Assembly: GCF_009856865.1 (NCBI RefSeq)
Contig: NZ_WVUD01000006.1
Location: forward strand, 62,001 to 126,000
DNA length: 64,000 nucleotides
Source: Solidesulfovibrio aerotolerans
GTDB lineage: Bacteria > Desulfobacterota > Desulfovibrionia > Desulfovibrionales > Desulfovibrionaceae
Reading direction: 5' to 3'
The notes beneath the pieces were generated by a model that was given only the letters and a program-made list of their open reading frames with translations, was not told the origin of the DNA and ran no database searches. This document shows, piece by piece, positions 41,415-51,086 of this stretch. The number at the start of each line of letters is the position of its first letter. The stretch's first letter is position 1. Made by a program: the position numbers and the translations under genes.

Positions 41415-42428
41415 ATGCCGCAGATCACTGTCACCGAACACCTGCTGTTGCACCAGAAAGAATCCCCCATGGCCTCCGGCCGGTTCACCCGGTTGCTCAA
41501 CGATCTCATCCTGGCCGCCAAGATCATTTCCCGGGAGGTGCGCAAGGCCGGCCTGGTCGATGTTCTGGGTTTTACCGGCGAGATCAATGTCCAGGGCGAA
41601 GAGGTCCAAAAGCTCGACGAATACGCCAACAAGGTGCTCATCCACCGCATGGAGCGGGCCGGCGTGCTGTGCGCCATCGCGTCCGAAGAAAACGCCGATC
41701 TGGTGGCCATCCCGGATCAGTTCCCCAAGGGCGACTATTTCCTCATTTTCGATCCCCTGGACGGGTCGTCCAACATCGACGCCAACGTCAATGTCGGCAC
41801 CATCTTTTCCATCTACCGCGTCCCCGACGGCTGCTCCGGCGACAACCTGTGCGATCTGCTCATGGCCGGGGCCAAGCAGGTGGCGGCCGGCTACTTCCTG
41901 TACGGCACCTCCACCATGATGGTGTACACCACCGGCCGGGGCGTGCACGGCTTCACCCTCGACCCCAGCGTCGGGGAATTCCTGCTGTCCCATCCCGACA
42001 TCCGTACCCCGGAAACCGGCAAGATTTATTCCGTCAACGAGGCCTACTGGTCCTACTGGGACGAACCGACCCGCGAAATCGTTACGGCCTTCAAAGGCAC
42101 GGACAATCCCAGGGGAAAGCCGTACGGCGGCCGCTATATCGGTTCCCTGGTGGCCGATTTCCACCGCAATCTGCTCTACGGCGGCATTTTCCTCTATCCG
42201 GCCGACCGGCGCGATCCCACCAAGCCCACCGGCAAGCTGCGGCTTTTGTGCGAGGCCAACCCCCTGGCCTTCGTCATCACCCAGGCCGGGGGTGCCGCCA
42301 CCGACGGCGAGCGCGACATCCTGTCCATTGTGCCGGATGATCTGCACCAGCGGGTGCCGCTGTTTATCGGCAGCAAAAACGACGTGGCCAAAGTCATGGA
42401 AATCTACGGCCGGAACCGACCGGCCTGA
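41415..42428 (+). CDS. fbp: Fructose-1,6-bisphosphatase, class I
   Basis: A 337-residue protein, normal length; the ATG at 41415 follows GGAGGAG. The metal/substrate motif is [17 protein letters not shown] (about 113-129), with [20 protein letters not shown] and the C-terminal [20 protein letters not shown]. It hydrolyses fructose 1,6-bisphosphate in gluconeogenesis, needed by cells growing on lactate or acids. Followed by tsaD at 6 bases. Confidence 0.96.
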   Translation: MPQITVTEHLLLHQKESPMASGRFTRLLNDLILAAKIISREVRKAGLVDVLGFTGEINVQGEEVQKLDEYANKVLIHRMERAGVLCAIASEENADLVAIPDQFPKGDYFLIFDPLDGSSNIDANVNVGTIFSIYRVPDGCSGDNLCDLLMAGAKQVAAGYFLYGTSTMMVYTTGRGVHGFTLDPSVGEFLLSHPDIRTPETGKIYSVNEAYWSYWDEPTREIVTAFKGTDNPRGKPYGGRYIGSLVADFHRNLLYGGIFLYPADRRDPTKPTGKLRLLCEANPLAFVITQAGGAATDGERDILSIVPDDLHQRVPLFIGSKNDVAKVMEIYGRNRPA

Positions 42429-42434
42429 TTGTCC

Positions 42435-43550
42435 ATGCTGTGCCTTGGCATTGAGACCTCCTGCGACGAGACGGCCGTGGCCCTTTGCGACGACGGCCGT
42501 CCGGTGCTGGAAAAATTGGCTTCCCAGGCCCGGTTGCACGCTGTTTTTGGCGGCGTGGTGCCGGAGTTGGCCTCACGGGAACATCTGCGCTGCCTGGGGC
42601 CGCTTTTGGACGCGCTTTTCGCCGAGTCCGGCCTGACCCTGGCGGCGGTGGACGCCGTGGCCGTGGCCCGGGGGCCGGGGTTGCTTGGCAGCCTGCTCGT
42701 GGGACTGGCCGCAGCCAAGGGATTGTGCCTGGGGGCCGGCAAGCCGCTGATTGGCGTGGACCACCTCCACGCCCACTTGATGGCCGCAACCCTTGGCCGC
42801 GCGGTGGCCTATCCGGCCCTGGGGCTGCTGGTCTCGGGCGGGCATACCCAGATCGTGCGCCTGGATGGCCCGCTGGCCATGACCGTCCTTGGCCGCACCA
42901 TCGACGACGCGGCCGGCGAGGCCTTTGACAAGGCGGCCAAGTCGCTCAACCTGCCGTATCCGGGCGGTGTCTATATTGACGTGCTCGGCCGGGGCATTGC
43001 CCCTGACCGCACGCTCTTTCCGCGCCCGTATCTTGACAACGACCATCTCAATTTCAGTTTCAGCGGCTTAAAAACCGCCGTGGCCGCCTACGTGGCCGCC
43101 CATCCCGAACTGCGCACCCCGGCCATGCCCGACGCCGTCGGCCCCATCGACCCCGAGGCCTGGCCCATGGCCTTGCGCCGGGTTTGCGCTTCGCTCAATT
43201 TTGCCATAGCCGAAACGCTGCGGGTCAAGCTTGTGCGGGCCATGGACGGGCAACCGGCCCCGGTTGCCTCCCTGTTGGCTGCCGGCGGGGTGGCCGCCAA
43301 CGGCCCCATCCGGGCCATGCTGGCCGAGGTGGCCGCCCGACGCCGCGTGCCGCTGTATCTGCCCGAGCCTGTTCTTTGTGCCGACAACGCCACCATGATC
43401 GCGGCCACGGGCTGTTTGCTGGGCCGGGCCGGTCTGACCCACGATCTGTCCCTGGCCCCCATTCCCCGGGGGCGAAAGGTGCCCTGGGACTACCAAACCG
43501 CACCGCCTGCAGCGGCGGGATCGGTTGACAGCCGGTCCGTGCCGCAATAG
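42435..43550 (+). CDS. tsaD: tRNA N6-adenosine threonylcarbamoyltransferase
   Basis: A 371-residue protein; ATG at 42435 (TTG at 42429 is possible). GIETSCDETAVAL at the N-terminus, VDHLHAHLMA with the metal His pair, LLVSGGHTQIV and FSFSGLKTAV are all standard TsaD. It completes t6A37 on ANN-decoding tRNAs with TsaB/TsaE. The C-terminal 20 residues (after WDYQTAPP) are an extra tail. Adjacent to fbp. Confidence 0.95.
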   Translation: MLCLGIETSCDETAVALCDDGRPVLEKLASQARLHAVFGGVVPELASREHLRCLGPLLDALFAESGLTLAAVDAVAVARGPGLLGSLLVGLAAAKGLCLGAGKPLIGVDHLHAHLMAATLGRAVAYPALGLLVSGGHTQIVRLDGPLAMTVLGRTIDDAAGEAFDKAAKSLNLPYPGGVYIDVLGRGIAPDRTLFPRPYLDNDHLNFSFSGLKTAVAAYVAAHPELRTPAMPDAVGPIDPEAWPMALRRVCASLNFAIAETLRVKLVRAMDGQPAPVASLLAAGGVAANGPIRAMLAEVAARRRVPLYLPEPVLCADNATMIAATGCLLGRAGLTHDLSLAPIPRGRKVPWDYQTAPPAAAGSVDSRSVPQ

Positions 43551-43672
43551 GTTTAAAAAATTACGGACCCTGCTCCCGAGGTTCCCGGCGGCCTTGTTGC
43601 GGCCGCGTTGCCAACGAACAGCAAAAACCCGGCCGCCCTGCGGTCGGCCAAGACACCGAAAGGAGTGCATCC

Positions 43673-43993
43673 ATGGCCATCCAACTGAGCGACGCCAACT
43701 TCGAAGCCGAAGCCCTGCAGTGCGACCTGCCCGTCCTGGTGGATTTCTGGGCCCCCTGGTGCGGACCCTGCCGCGCCATGGGACCGGTCATTGACGAGCT
43801 GGCCAACGAATATACCGGCCAGGTCAAAGTGGCCAAAATGAACGTGGACGAGAATCCCAGCACCCCGAGCAAGTACGGCATCCGCGCCATCCCCACCCTG
43901 ATCCTCTTCAAGGGCGGCGAAGTGGTGGAGCAGATCACCGGTGCGGTGTCCAAAAGCAGCATCAAGGAAATGCTGACCCAGAAGGCGATCTAG
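43673..43993 (+). CDS. trxA: Thioredoxin
   Basis: A 106-residue protein; AAAGGAG before the ATG at 43673. Active site WAPWCGPCR (about 28-36) and cis-Pro in RAIPTLILF. A normal cytosolic thioredoxin. Three bases before its reductase, so the pair forms a complete redox unit. Confidence 0.97.
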   Translation: MAIQLSDANFEAEALQCDLPVLVDFWAPWCGPCRAMGPVIDELANEYTGQVKVAKMNVDENPSTPSKYGIRAIPTLILFKGGEVVEQITGAVSKSSIKEMLTQKAI

Positions 43994-43996
43994 TCC

Positions 43997-44926
43997 ATGA
44001 AACGGTACGACGCCGTCGTGATCGGGGGCGGTCCGGCTGGCATAACGGCCGCCCTGTATCTGGCCCGGTCCGACGTGTCCGTGGCGCTGGTGGAAAAACT
44101 CTCGCCGGGCGGCCAGATGCTCATGACCCATCTGATCGAGAATTATCCCGGTTTCCCTGAGGGAATCGAGGGCTGGAAGCTGGCCGACGCCATGGCCGCC
44201 CATCTGGGCCATTACGAGATCGACCGGATCAATGACGAGGTTTCGGCCATTGACTCTGCCGACGGCCTCCACCGTATCCATGTGGGCGGCGAGGTCGTCG
44301 AGGCCAAGGCCGTGATCCTGTGCACCGGTGCCCGGTACAAACGGGTGGGCATTCCGGGCGAGAAGGAATTCGTCGGCCGGGGCGTGTCCTATTGTGCCCT
44401 TTGCGACGGGAACTTTTTCCGGGGGCAGACCGTGGCCGTCATCGGCGGCGGTAACTCGGCCCTGGAAGAATCCCTCTACCTGTCCCGGCTGGTCAAAAAA
44501 CTCTACCTCATCCACCGCCGCGACGATTTTCGTGGCCAGAAATGCTTTCAGGACCGCTGTTTCTCCAGTCCGGTCATCGAAGTGCTGCGCTCGACGGTCG
44601 TGTGCTCCATCTCTGGTGGGGACGGCGTGACCGGCATCGAGGTGCGCGACGTCAAATCCGGCGAATGCAGGACCTTGCCTGTCGATGGCGTGTTCGTGTT
44701 CGTGGGCTTTGAACCCCAGGGAGACTTTTATCCCCGGGGCCTGACCCGTGACGATCAGGGTTTTATCCTGGCCGATGCGGAGATGCGCACCAGCATCGAC
44801 GGCATGTTCGCCGCTGGCGATATCCGATCCAAATCCTGCCGCCAGGTGGCCACGGCCGTCGGTGACGGCGCTGTCGCCGCCCATGCGGCGTACGCCTACA
44901 TCAGTACGCGGTTTCCGCAAGGCTGA
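43997..44926 (+). CDS. trxB: Thioredoxin reductase
   Basis: A 309-residue FAD protein: VVIGGGPAGITAALYLARS (FAD), active site YCALCDGNFF (about 133-142), TVAVIGGGNSALEESLYL (second nucleotide site) and the C-terminal GMFAAGDIR. HRRDDFRGQK follows strand 2 of the second site, where basic residues usually mark NADPH use. It recycles the adjacent thioredoxin. Confidence 0.96.
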   Translation: MKRYDAVVIGGGPAGITAALYLARSDVSVALVEKLSPGGQMLMTHLIENYPGFPEGIEGWKLADAMAAHLGHYEIDRINDEVSAIDSADGLHRIHVGGEVVEAKAVILCTGARYKRVGIPGEKEFVGRGVSYCALCDGNFFRGQTVAVIGGGNSALEESLYLSRLVKKLYLIHRRDDFRGQKCFQDRCFSSPVIEVLRSTVVCSISGGDGVTGIEVRDVKSGECRTLPVDGVFVFVGFEPQGDFYPRGLTRDDQGFILADAEMRTSIDGMFAAGDIRSKSCRQVATAVGDGAVAAHAAYAYISTRFPQG

Positions 44927-44963
44927 CACCCGGACCCGTCAGGCCATGCCGCCCAGGCGGCGG

Positions 44964-44985
44964 GCCGGATGGGTTCGGCTTTTTT
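44964..44985 (+). terminator. Rho-independent terminator after trxB
   Basis: Six-bp stem GCCGGA / TTCGGC (one G-U) with a TGGG loop and a T6 run, 38 nt after the trxB stop. Confidence 0.55.
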
Positions 44986-45115
44986 ACGTTGTGCCCGTCT
45001 GGGCCATTTGGTAAGAGGACGCGCATCGAGACGCCGGGACTGTTCGCCGCATCTGGCAACGTCCCGTACGCCGCATGGCGCCCGGCCAGGACCGGGCCAT
45101 ATCCGGGAATATACC

Positions 45116-45853
45116 ATGAATGTGATGTTGCGCCGTTTTCTGCCCTTGGGCTGCCTGCTGCTGTTTCTTGGCGGCTGCGCCGGCTTGGTCGATTACTACT
45201 TCCTGCCGCCGCCCGAGGACACCGCTCAAGAGCTCTACGAAGCCGGGCGCCAATCCATGTCGGAGAAAGACTACTACGGGGCCGTGGGCTATTTCATGAA
45301 GCTCAAGGACCGCTACCCGTTTAGCCCCTACACCCCCATGGGCACCGTGGCTCTGGCTGATGCCTACTTCCTTACCGAAGAATATGGCATGGCAGCCGAG
45401 ACTTACAAGGAATTCGAGTCGGTGCACCCGCGCAGCGAAGAAATTCCCTACGTCCTTTACCAGATCGGCGTTTCCAATTTCAAGCGCTCCGAATCCATCG
45501 ACATGCCCCAGAACAACCTCCAGGAAGCCATCCAGTATTTCTATCTGCTGGAACAGACCTTCCCGGACACCGACTACGGCAAGGAAGCGGCCGATTACAT
45601 CCGCCGTTGCCGCAAGCGCATGGCCGAACATGAGCTTTTTGTGGCCGACTTCTACTGGCGTACCAGCCAGTACGGAGCAGCCTGGAAGCGCTACATGTAC
45701 ACGGTGGAAAACTTTAAGGAACTTGAGGAAGTCATCGAATACGCCAAGCTGCGTTCCGAGCTGTCCTACCTTGAATACCAAAAGACCCTGACCGAATCCG
45801 AACGCCAGGCCATCGAAGGCAGTTGGAAACACTGGGCCAAACGCTGGTTGTAA
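45116..45853 (+). CDS. bamD: Outer-membrane assembly lipoprotein BamD
   Basis: A 245-residue protein from the ATG at 45116; another Met follows at codon 4. The lipobox LFLGGC gives lipidation near residue 21. Five TPR-like helix pairs follow, with the BamD pattern AQELYEAGRQSMSEKDYYGAV, RYPFSPYTP and YPYVLYQIGVS-type repeats. BamD is the essential lipoprotein of the BAM complex that inserts beta-barrels such as the one at 3016. Monocistronic with a terminator-like hairpin after it. Confidence 0.9.
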   Translation: MNVMLRRFLPLGCLLLFLGGCAGLVDYYFLPPPEDTAQELYEAGRQSMSEKDYYGAVGYFMKLKDRYPFSPYTPMGTVALADAYFLTEEYGMAAETYKEFESVHPRSEEIPYVLYQIGVSNFKRSESIDMPQNNLQEAIQYFYLLEQTFPDTDYGKEAADYIRRCRKRMAEHELFVADFYWRTSQYGAAWKRYMYTVENFKELEEVIEYAKLRSELSYLEYQKTLTESERQAIEGSWKHWAKRWL

Positions 45854-45898
45854 TGACCCGCCCCTGGAGAACCCGTATTTCCAGGGAAATCCGGCAGC

Positions 45899-45925
45899 AA
45901 AACGGGGTGGCCTGCCGCCCCGTTT
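45899..45925 (+). terminator. Probable terminator after bamD
   Basis: Arms AAACGGGG (45900-45907) and CCCCGTTT (45918-45925), followed by GTGTTTG. It lies 46 nt after the bamD stop. Confidence 0.5.
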
Positions 45926-45947
45926 GTGTTTGCCAGGCAGGACAGCC

Positions 45948-46844
45948 ATGAACCCTCCGGCTTCCCTTTCCCCAGGCCAGTGGCCAATGGCCATGGAACA
46001 GGGCCGCGTTGCCGATGCGGCCTTTGCCGCGGCCTATGCCCGTTCAACCGATCTGCAGCGCGCCTGGACCAAAACCGGTCTGGCCGCTGTCTTTGCCGCG
46101 CTTGGCGGCCCGATGCCGGCCAGCCGGCAACGGCGCGAGGTTCTCGGCCACGATCTCGATCTGACCGCAGCCGACGCCCCGCTGGACTATGTCATTGTCC
46201 TTTGCGGCCGGGATTTCCTGTCGCCGGCCCGACTGGTTGCGGCCGTGGTCCCGGCCCTGTGCGCCCGGGCCCGCGATGTTGCCGCCGTGCGGGTGGGCGG
46301 TGCCTGGCCCAAGCCGCTTTTGACCGCGCTGGAACTGTGCGGCGTAGAAACTGCCTGCCGCGTCACCTCCCGCGACCTGACCGGACTTTGGGCCGAGCTG
46401 CCGTCCAAGGGCAGGGGGGCGGTGGTGGTTCTGGGCGACGTGGCCCTGCCGGCCGGACTGCCGGCGGCCCTGGCGGTCCACACCGCCCGCATTGCCGGTC
46501 GAGCCGGTATTTTTGACCGGGATGGCACCGGCTTTGACGCCGACGCCCTTTCTTTTGCCCACCCGGACATGGCTTTTTTTGCCCACAGCGGGCCGTGCCC
46601 CGAGCTGCCGTCCTTTGCCGCCGGCCAGGGCGATCTGGCCCAGGCGGCCGCATGCGGCTACGATGTCGTGTACGCGGCCTCGGATCAGTTGCCCCAGGCG
46701 CTGGCGGTTGCGCCCCTGGCCCTTGGCCCTGGCCGGGAGACCTTCTGGCTGTGGCCCCAGTTGCCCCCGCAAGTCCTGCGTGTTCGCCGGTTGGGCGCTG
46801 CCGTGGCGGCCCTCGAGGCCGAACCGGCCCCGCAAAACGATTGA
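45948..46844 (+). CDS. Unknown protein upstream of the EF-G2 gene
   Basis: A 298-residue Ala/Leu-rich cytosolic protein from the ATG at 45948. It shows alternating strands and helices ([40 protein letters not shown]), suggesting a Rossmann-like fold. The order of segments faintly recalls histidinol dehydrogenase, but the catalytic His/Glu motifs of HisD are not seen. I do not assign a function. It is 41 bases before the EF-G2 gene. Confidence 0.7.
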   Translation: MNPPASLSPGQWPMAMEQGRVADAAFAAAYARSTDLQRAWTKTGLAAVFAALGGPMPASRQRREVLGHDLDLTAADAPLDYVIVLCGRDFLSPARLVAAVVPALCARARDVAAVRVGGAWPKPLLTALELCGVETACRVTSRDLTGLWAELPSKGRGAVVVLGDVALPAGLPAALAVHTARIAGRAGIFDRDGTGFDADALSFAHPDMAFFAHSGPCPELPSFAAGQGDLAQAAACGYDVVYAASDQLPQALAVAPLALGPGRETFWLWPQLPPQVLRVRRLGAAVAALEAEPAPQND

Positions 46845-46885
46845 TTTTTGCCCGACGCAACCCTCTCCAACCCATCGGAGCGAGC

Positions 46886-48937
46886 ATGAGCGCCAAAAAG
46901 GGCATCAAGAAAAGCCGGCTGGCCAGTCTGCGCAACATCGGTATCATCGCCCATATCGACGCCGGCAAAACCACGCTGACCGAGCGCATTCTCTATTTTT
47001 CCGGCCGCATCCACCGCATGGGCGAGGTCCACGACGGCACCGCCACCATGGATTTCATGCCCGAGGAGCAGGAGCGCGGCATCACCATCACCTCGGCCTG
47101 CACCACCTGCGCCTGGAAAGACCATCAAATCAATATCATCGACACCCCGGGCCATGTGGACTTCACCATCGAGGTGGAGCGCTCGCTGCGGGTGCTCGAC
47201 GGCGCGGTGGGGGTCTTTTGCGCTGTCTCCGGGGTGGAGCCGCAGTCTGAAACCGTGTGGCGGCAGTCGGTGGCCTATGGCGTGCCCAAGCTGGCGGTAA
47301 TCAATAAGCTCGACAGGCCCGGAGCCGATTTTGAGGCTGTCCTGGCCGCCATTCGCGAAAAGTTGCGGGCCAATCCCGTGGCTGTGACCATCCCGGTGGG
47401 GCAGGGACCGGAACTGGCCGGCATCATTGATCTGGTCACCATGGAAAGGCTGCACTTCGAGACGGGCGGCGGCAGCGGGGAAGTCCGGCGCGCCGCGCTT
47501 ACGCCGGCTGAGGCCGAACTGGCCGGCCCGTGGCGGGAGAAGCTGGTGGAGGCGGCCTGCGAATACGACGAGGAACTCGTTACCGCCTATCTTTCCGGCG
47601 ACCCCATTGACGCCGCCGCCCTGGTTGCCGCTGTGCGCCGGGGGGTGATCGGCCAATCCCTGGTCCCGGTCTTTGCCGCTTCGGCGCTGAAAAACATCGG
47701 CGTCCAGCCGGTGCTCGACGGTGTGCTGGCCTATCTGCCAAGCCCGCTGGATCGCGAAGGCGCGGTGGGGATCGATCCCGACACCAAGAGTGCAATCACC
47801 TTTCCCCCGGACACTGCTGCCCCGCTGGCGGCCCTGGTTTTCAAGGTCAGCATGGAGACGGGTCGGCGCCAGGTCTTTGCCCGGGTTTATTCCGGTCGCC
47901 TCGAAGCCGGCAAGGACGTGTACAACGCCACCCGGGGCGAAATCGAACGTCCGGCGCGGCTCTTTCATCTCCATGCCGGCCACCGTGAAAAGGCCGAAAT
48001 CGCCGAGCCGGGCGAAATCGTCGCCATCGCCGGCCTGCGCCGGGCCGCCACCGGCGATACGTTGTGTGCCCGGGAAACCCCTATTTTGCTCGAAACCATC
48101 GCCGGCTACAAACCGGTCATCAGTTTGGCGCTTGAGCCGCGAAACGCCGAGGAGACCGAACGCCTCCAAGAAGTCCTCGACAAACTGACCGAAGAAGACC
48201 CCACCCTGACGCTCACCCACGACGTCGATACCGGCCAGATGATTCTGTCCGGCATGGGGGAACTGCATCTCGATGTGGTCCTGGAGCGGGCGCGCCGGGA
48301 ATACGGCGTCGCGCCCCGGGCCGGCAAGCCGCAGGTGGTCTATCAGGAAACGGTCACGGCCCAAGGGACGGGCGAGGGCGAATTCGAGCGGGAACTGGGC
48401 GAGCGGATACACCACGGCAAGGTGACGCTGACGGTTTCGCCGCTGCCCCGGGAGGCCGGGCGCGAGATTGTTTTTACCATCGACCGCCAAGCCTATCCGC
48501 CGGCCTGGAGTGCTGCCATGGCCGAGGGGCTGGAAGACGGCCTGCAAAGCGGACCGCTGGCCGGACATCCGGTCCAGGACGTTTTGGTACAGGTGACGGG
48601 CCTTTTCCCGGTCGAGGGCAAGACCACGGATGTGGGCTGCCGCATGGCTGCCAGCCAAGCCCTCAAGGCGGCCCTGGCCGCTGGCCGGCCGGCTTTGCTG
48701 GAGCCCCTTATGGAACTGGAGATCGGCGTCCCGGATGCCTTTGTCGGCGACGTGGCCGGGCTGCTGGGGGCCAAGGGAGCCAAGATCGAGAATCTGGTGG
48801 ACCGGGGTGGGCACAAGACCATCACGGCCTTGGCTCCCTTGCGCCGGATGTTCGGGTTTTCTACCGATCTGCGCTCGGCCACCCAGGGCCGGGCCGGGAT
48901 GACCATGCGTTTTCTCAAATTCGACCTGCTGCAATAG
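46886..48937 (+). CDS. Elongation factor G-like GTPase (EF-G2 type)
   Basis: A 683-residue protein. GTPase motifs: G1 [12 protein letters not shown] (about 22-33), G3 DTPGHVDF, G4 NKLD, then the translation-factor domains II-V. The C-terminus ends [13 protein letters not shown]. It is shorter than canonical EF-G, and the switch-I segment reads [15 protein letters not shown]. Such second EF-G proteins act in ribosome recycling, fidelity or tetracycline-type protection; the main fusA would be elsewhere. The role here is not readable. Confidence 0.88.
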   Translation: MSAKKGIKKSRLASLRNIGIIAHIDAGKTTLTERILYFSGRIHRMGEVHDGTATMDFMPEEQERGITITSACTTCAWKDHQINIIDTPGHVDFTIEVERSLRVLDGAVGVFCAVSGVEPQSETVWRQSVAYGVPKLAVINKLDRPGADFEAVLAAIREKLRANPVAVTIPVGQGPELAGIIDLVTMERLHFETGGGSGEVRRAALTPAEAELAGPWREKLVEAACEYDEELVTAYLSGDPIDAAALVAAVRRGVIGQSLVPVFAASALKNIGVQPVLDGVLAYLPSPLDREGAVGIDPDTKSAITFPPDTAAPLAALVFKVSMETGRRQVFARVYSGRLEAGKDVYNATRGEIERPARLFHLHAGHREKAEIAEPGEIVAIAGLRRAATGDTLCARETPILLETIAGYKPVISLALEPRNAEETERLQEVLDKLTEEDPTLTLTHDVDTGQMILSGMGELHLDVVLERARREYGVAPRAGKPQVVYQETVTAQGTGEGEFERELGERIHHGKVTLTVSPLPREAGREIVFTIDRQAYPPAWSAAMAEGLEDGLQSGPLAGHPVQDVLVQVTGLFPVEGKTTDVGCRMAASQALKAALAAGRPALLEPLMELEIGVPDAFVGDVAGLLGAKGAKIENLVDRGGHKTITALAPLRRMFGFSTDLRSATQGRAGMTMRFLKFDLLQ

Positions 48938-48951
48938 CTTCGCGAGAGTCC

Positions 48952-50004
48952 ATGTCTGCACGTAGTCTGGTTTCGCCTGAGATTTCCAATCGCCTGAGTG
49001 TGTTGCGTTCGCTGCTGGTCATCTTCGTCATCGGCATCCACGCCGAAAAGGGCCTGCAGGCCTATTACCCGGACATTCCTGCCCTGCTGCGGATCTATTT
49101 AAATATTGTTCCCCACAACATTTTCCGGTTGGCCGTGCCGATTTTTTTTGCCATTTCCGGCTATCTGTTCTTTCTGACCTACAAGCCGGACGTAGCTTCC
49201 TACGGCCGCATGATCGTCAAAAAAACACGCACCATTCTGATTCCGTATCTGCTCTTTAACGCCATCAGTCTGCTACTTATTTTTATTTTCAACAAGATTC
49301 CGTATATTGGCGACATCAATATGGTGCATCAGGACGGAGTCCTTGCACTGCTGTTTGGCCTCAACCGCTATCCCGTCAACTATACTTTGTGGTTTTTGCG
49401 CGATCTCTATATCTATTTTCTTTTGACACCGGTCTTTTATATTGTCACGCTGGAGATTCCGCTCCTTGGCTTGATCGTCTTCTGGGCCATCTGGATGTTT
49501 GTTCCCCAGGCCGGCGTCCCCATCGAACTCAGCGGGCTGCTCTTTTTTTACGGCGGCGGCATGCTCGCCCGGCTTCGGGTCGATCTCGACGGAGCCAAAC
49601 ACCTGCTCCTGCCCGTGTTCGCACTCTATCTCCTGTTACTTTGCGCCACGGCCTCTTACGAATACGTCAACGGCACGGTATCCTATTATCATCTGCTTTA
49701 CCGCCATAGCATGATATTTGGTGTTCTGACGGTGTGGCTGCTCTCGGCCTATGCGCCGCTGCACGACAACAAGACGCTGCTCAAACTCGCCGGAACCTCC
49801 TTTTTCGTCTATCTTGTCCATGAACCGATCCTTTCGTATTGTATTTATGGAACCCGCTATCTGTTTAAACCGTCCGGCACCCTGGTCGGCATCGCCTATA
49901 TGTGGCTGCTCATGGCCGTTGATTATGCGTTGTGCCTGGGACTTGCCCGAATACTGCAACGCTATGCCTCCCGTCTGTACGCCCTGGCCTCGGGAGCCCG
50001 GTAG
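48952..50004 (+). CDS. Membrane acyltransferase (acyltransferase-3 family)
   Basis: A 350-residue protein with ten predicted membrane helices. Near the N-terminus are VLRSLLVIFVIGIHAEKG (the catalytic-region His) and VPIFFAISGYLF (family motif), with YTLWFLRDLYIYFLL in the middle. The family acetylates or acylates cell-surface glycans or antibiotics, using acyl-CoA. Base composition here (49050-49450) is clearly more AT-rich than neighbours, with many TTT/ATT codons, suggesting later acquisition. It lies 14 bases after the EF-G2 gene. Confidence 0.85.
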   Translation: MSARSLVSPEISNRLSVLRSLLVIFVIGIHAEKGLQAYYPDIPALLRIYLNIVPHNIFRLAVPIFFAISGYLFFLTYKPDVASYGRMIVKKTRTILIPYLLFNAISLLLIFIFNKIPYIGDINMVHQDGVLALLFGLNRYPVNYTLWFLRDLYIYFLLTPVFYIVTLEIPLLGLIVFWAIWMFVPQAGVPIELSGLLFFYGGGMLARLRVDLDGAKHLLLPVFALYLLLLCATASYEYVNGTVSYYHLLYRHSMIFGVLTVWLLSAYAPLHDNKTLLKLAGTSFFVYLVHEPILSYCIYGTRYLFKPSGTLVGIAYMWLLMAVDYALCLGLARILQRYASRLYALASGAR

Positions 50005-50011
50005 GAGTTCT

Positions 50012-50614
50012 ATGCGCATCATCGGCGGACAATTCGGCGGTCGCTCGATCAAGGTCATCGACGCCCCGGGCCTGCGCCCGGCCACCGGGCGGGTGCGGGA
50101 AGCCCTTTTTTCCATGCTGACGGCCCGGGGGGTGCGCTTTCCTGGAGCCGCTGTTCTCGATTGCTTTGCCGGCGCGGGGAGTGTGGGCATCGAGGCCCTT
50201 TCGCGCGGTGCGGCCTCGGCCGTTTTTATTGAGAACAACCCGGCCGTGGCCAAGGTGCTGCGGGACAATCTGCGCGGTTTGGGGATAGGCTCGCGTGCTG
50301 CCCGGGTAGTGGAGGCCGACGTGGCCAAGGCGCTCCCCCGGCTGGCCGGTAGGCGATTTGATCTTGTGGCCATTGATCCGCCCTATGGGCAAGGGCTTTT
50401 GCCGCCGACTTTGGCCAAGTTGGCCTCTGTGGGACTGGTGGCCGAGGACGGCGTTATCGTGGCCGAAATCGAGTCCGGAGCCGAGTTGGCTGCGGGCGAC
50501 GTCCCACCGACGTTTGATTGCCTGATCGACCGGACCTACGGTCAAACAAGGATTATTGTATGGACGCTGGTAAACCCTGCCTCGCCGTCTACCCCGGAAC
50601 CTTCGATCCCCTGA
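50012..50614 (+). CDS. rsmD: 16S rRNA (guanine(966)-N(2))-methyltransferase
   Basis: A 200-residue protein from the ATG at 50012 with AGGAG. It begins MRIIGGQFGGRSI, then PATGRVREALF, and has VLDCFAGAGSVGIEALSRGA (SAM site) and LVAIDPPYG (the D-P-P-Y catalytic motif). It methylates G966 of 16S rRNA. The last 55 bases overlap the start of coaD in another frame, which is unusual but the coaD start is well supported. Confidence 0.95.
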   Translation: MRIIGGQFGGRSIKVIDAPGLRPATGRVREALFSMLTARGVRFPGAAVLDCFAGAGSVGIEALSRGAASAVFIENNPAVAKVLRDNLRGLGIGSRAARVVEADVAKALPRLAGRRFDLVAIDPPYGQGLLPPTLAKLASVGLVAEDGVIVAEIESGAELAAGDVPPTFDCLIDRTYGQTRIIVWTLVNPASPSTPEPSIP

Positions 50615-51084
50615 CCAACGGCCATGTCTCCCTGGTGCGCCGGGCCGCCATGATTTTTGGCACGGTGGTCGTGGCCGTGGCCGGGGACTCCCATAAAACG
50701 CCGCTGTTTTCGCTCCAGGAGCGCATGGACATTGCCGAGACCGTCTTTGCCAAGGACAGTCGCGTGCTGGTCGAAGGCTTTCAGGGGCTGCTGGTTAACT
50801 ACGTCAAATCGCGCCAGGCCAATGTAATCCTGCGCGGTATGCGGGCGGTTTCCGATTTTGAATTCGAGTTCCAGATGGCGCTTATGAACCGTAAGCTCGA
50901 CCGCACCATCGAAACCGTCTTTATCATGACCGATTACAAGTGGCTCTACATCAGTTCCACCATTGTCAAAGAAGTGGCCAAGCACGGCGGCGACATCCGG
51001 GGCATGGTGCCGGATGTCGTGCGCGAGCGCATGCTGGCCAAGTTTGGCCTGACTCCACCGCCAAACGGCACCAGGGAGGGCTGA
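50560..51084 (+). CDS. coaD: Phosphopantetheine adenylyltransferase
   Basis: A 174-residue protein. The nucleotidyltransferase signature is AVYPGTFDPLTNGHVSLV; KWLYISSTIVKEVAKHGG and ILRGMRAVSDFEFE are also typical. It makes dephospho-CoA. The start (AAGGA then ATG at 50560) lies inside the rsmD 3' end; the rsmD-coaD order is common in bacteria. Confidence 0.96.
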   Translation: MDAGKPCLAVYPGTFDPLTNGHVSLVRRAAMIFGTVVVAVAGDSHKTPLFSLQERMDIAETVFAKDSRVLVEGFQGLLVNYVKSRQANVILRGMRAVSDFEFEFQMALMNRKLDRTIETVFIMTDYKWLYISSTIVKEVAKHGGDIRGMVPDVVRERMLAKFGLTPPPNGTREG

Positions 51085-51086
51085 GC

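Noticed and set aside
45948-46844. Histidinol dehydrogenase
   Set aside because: Only a vague order of secondary structure; HisD catalytic and zinc motifs are missing.
46685-48961. 758-codon open frame antisense to the EF-G2 gene
   Set aside because: Shadow of a well-supported translation factor; no ribosome site or motif.
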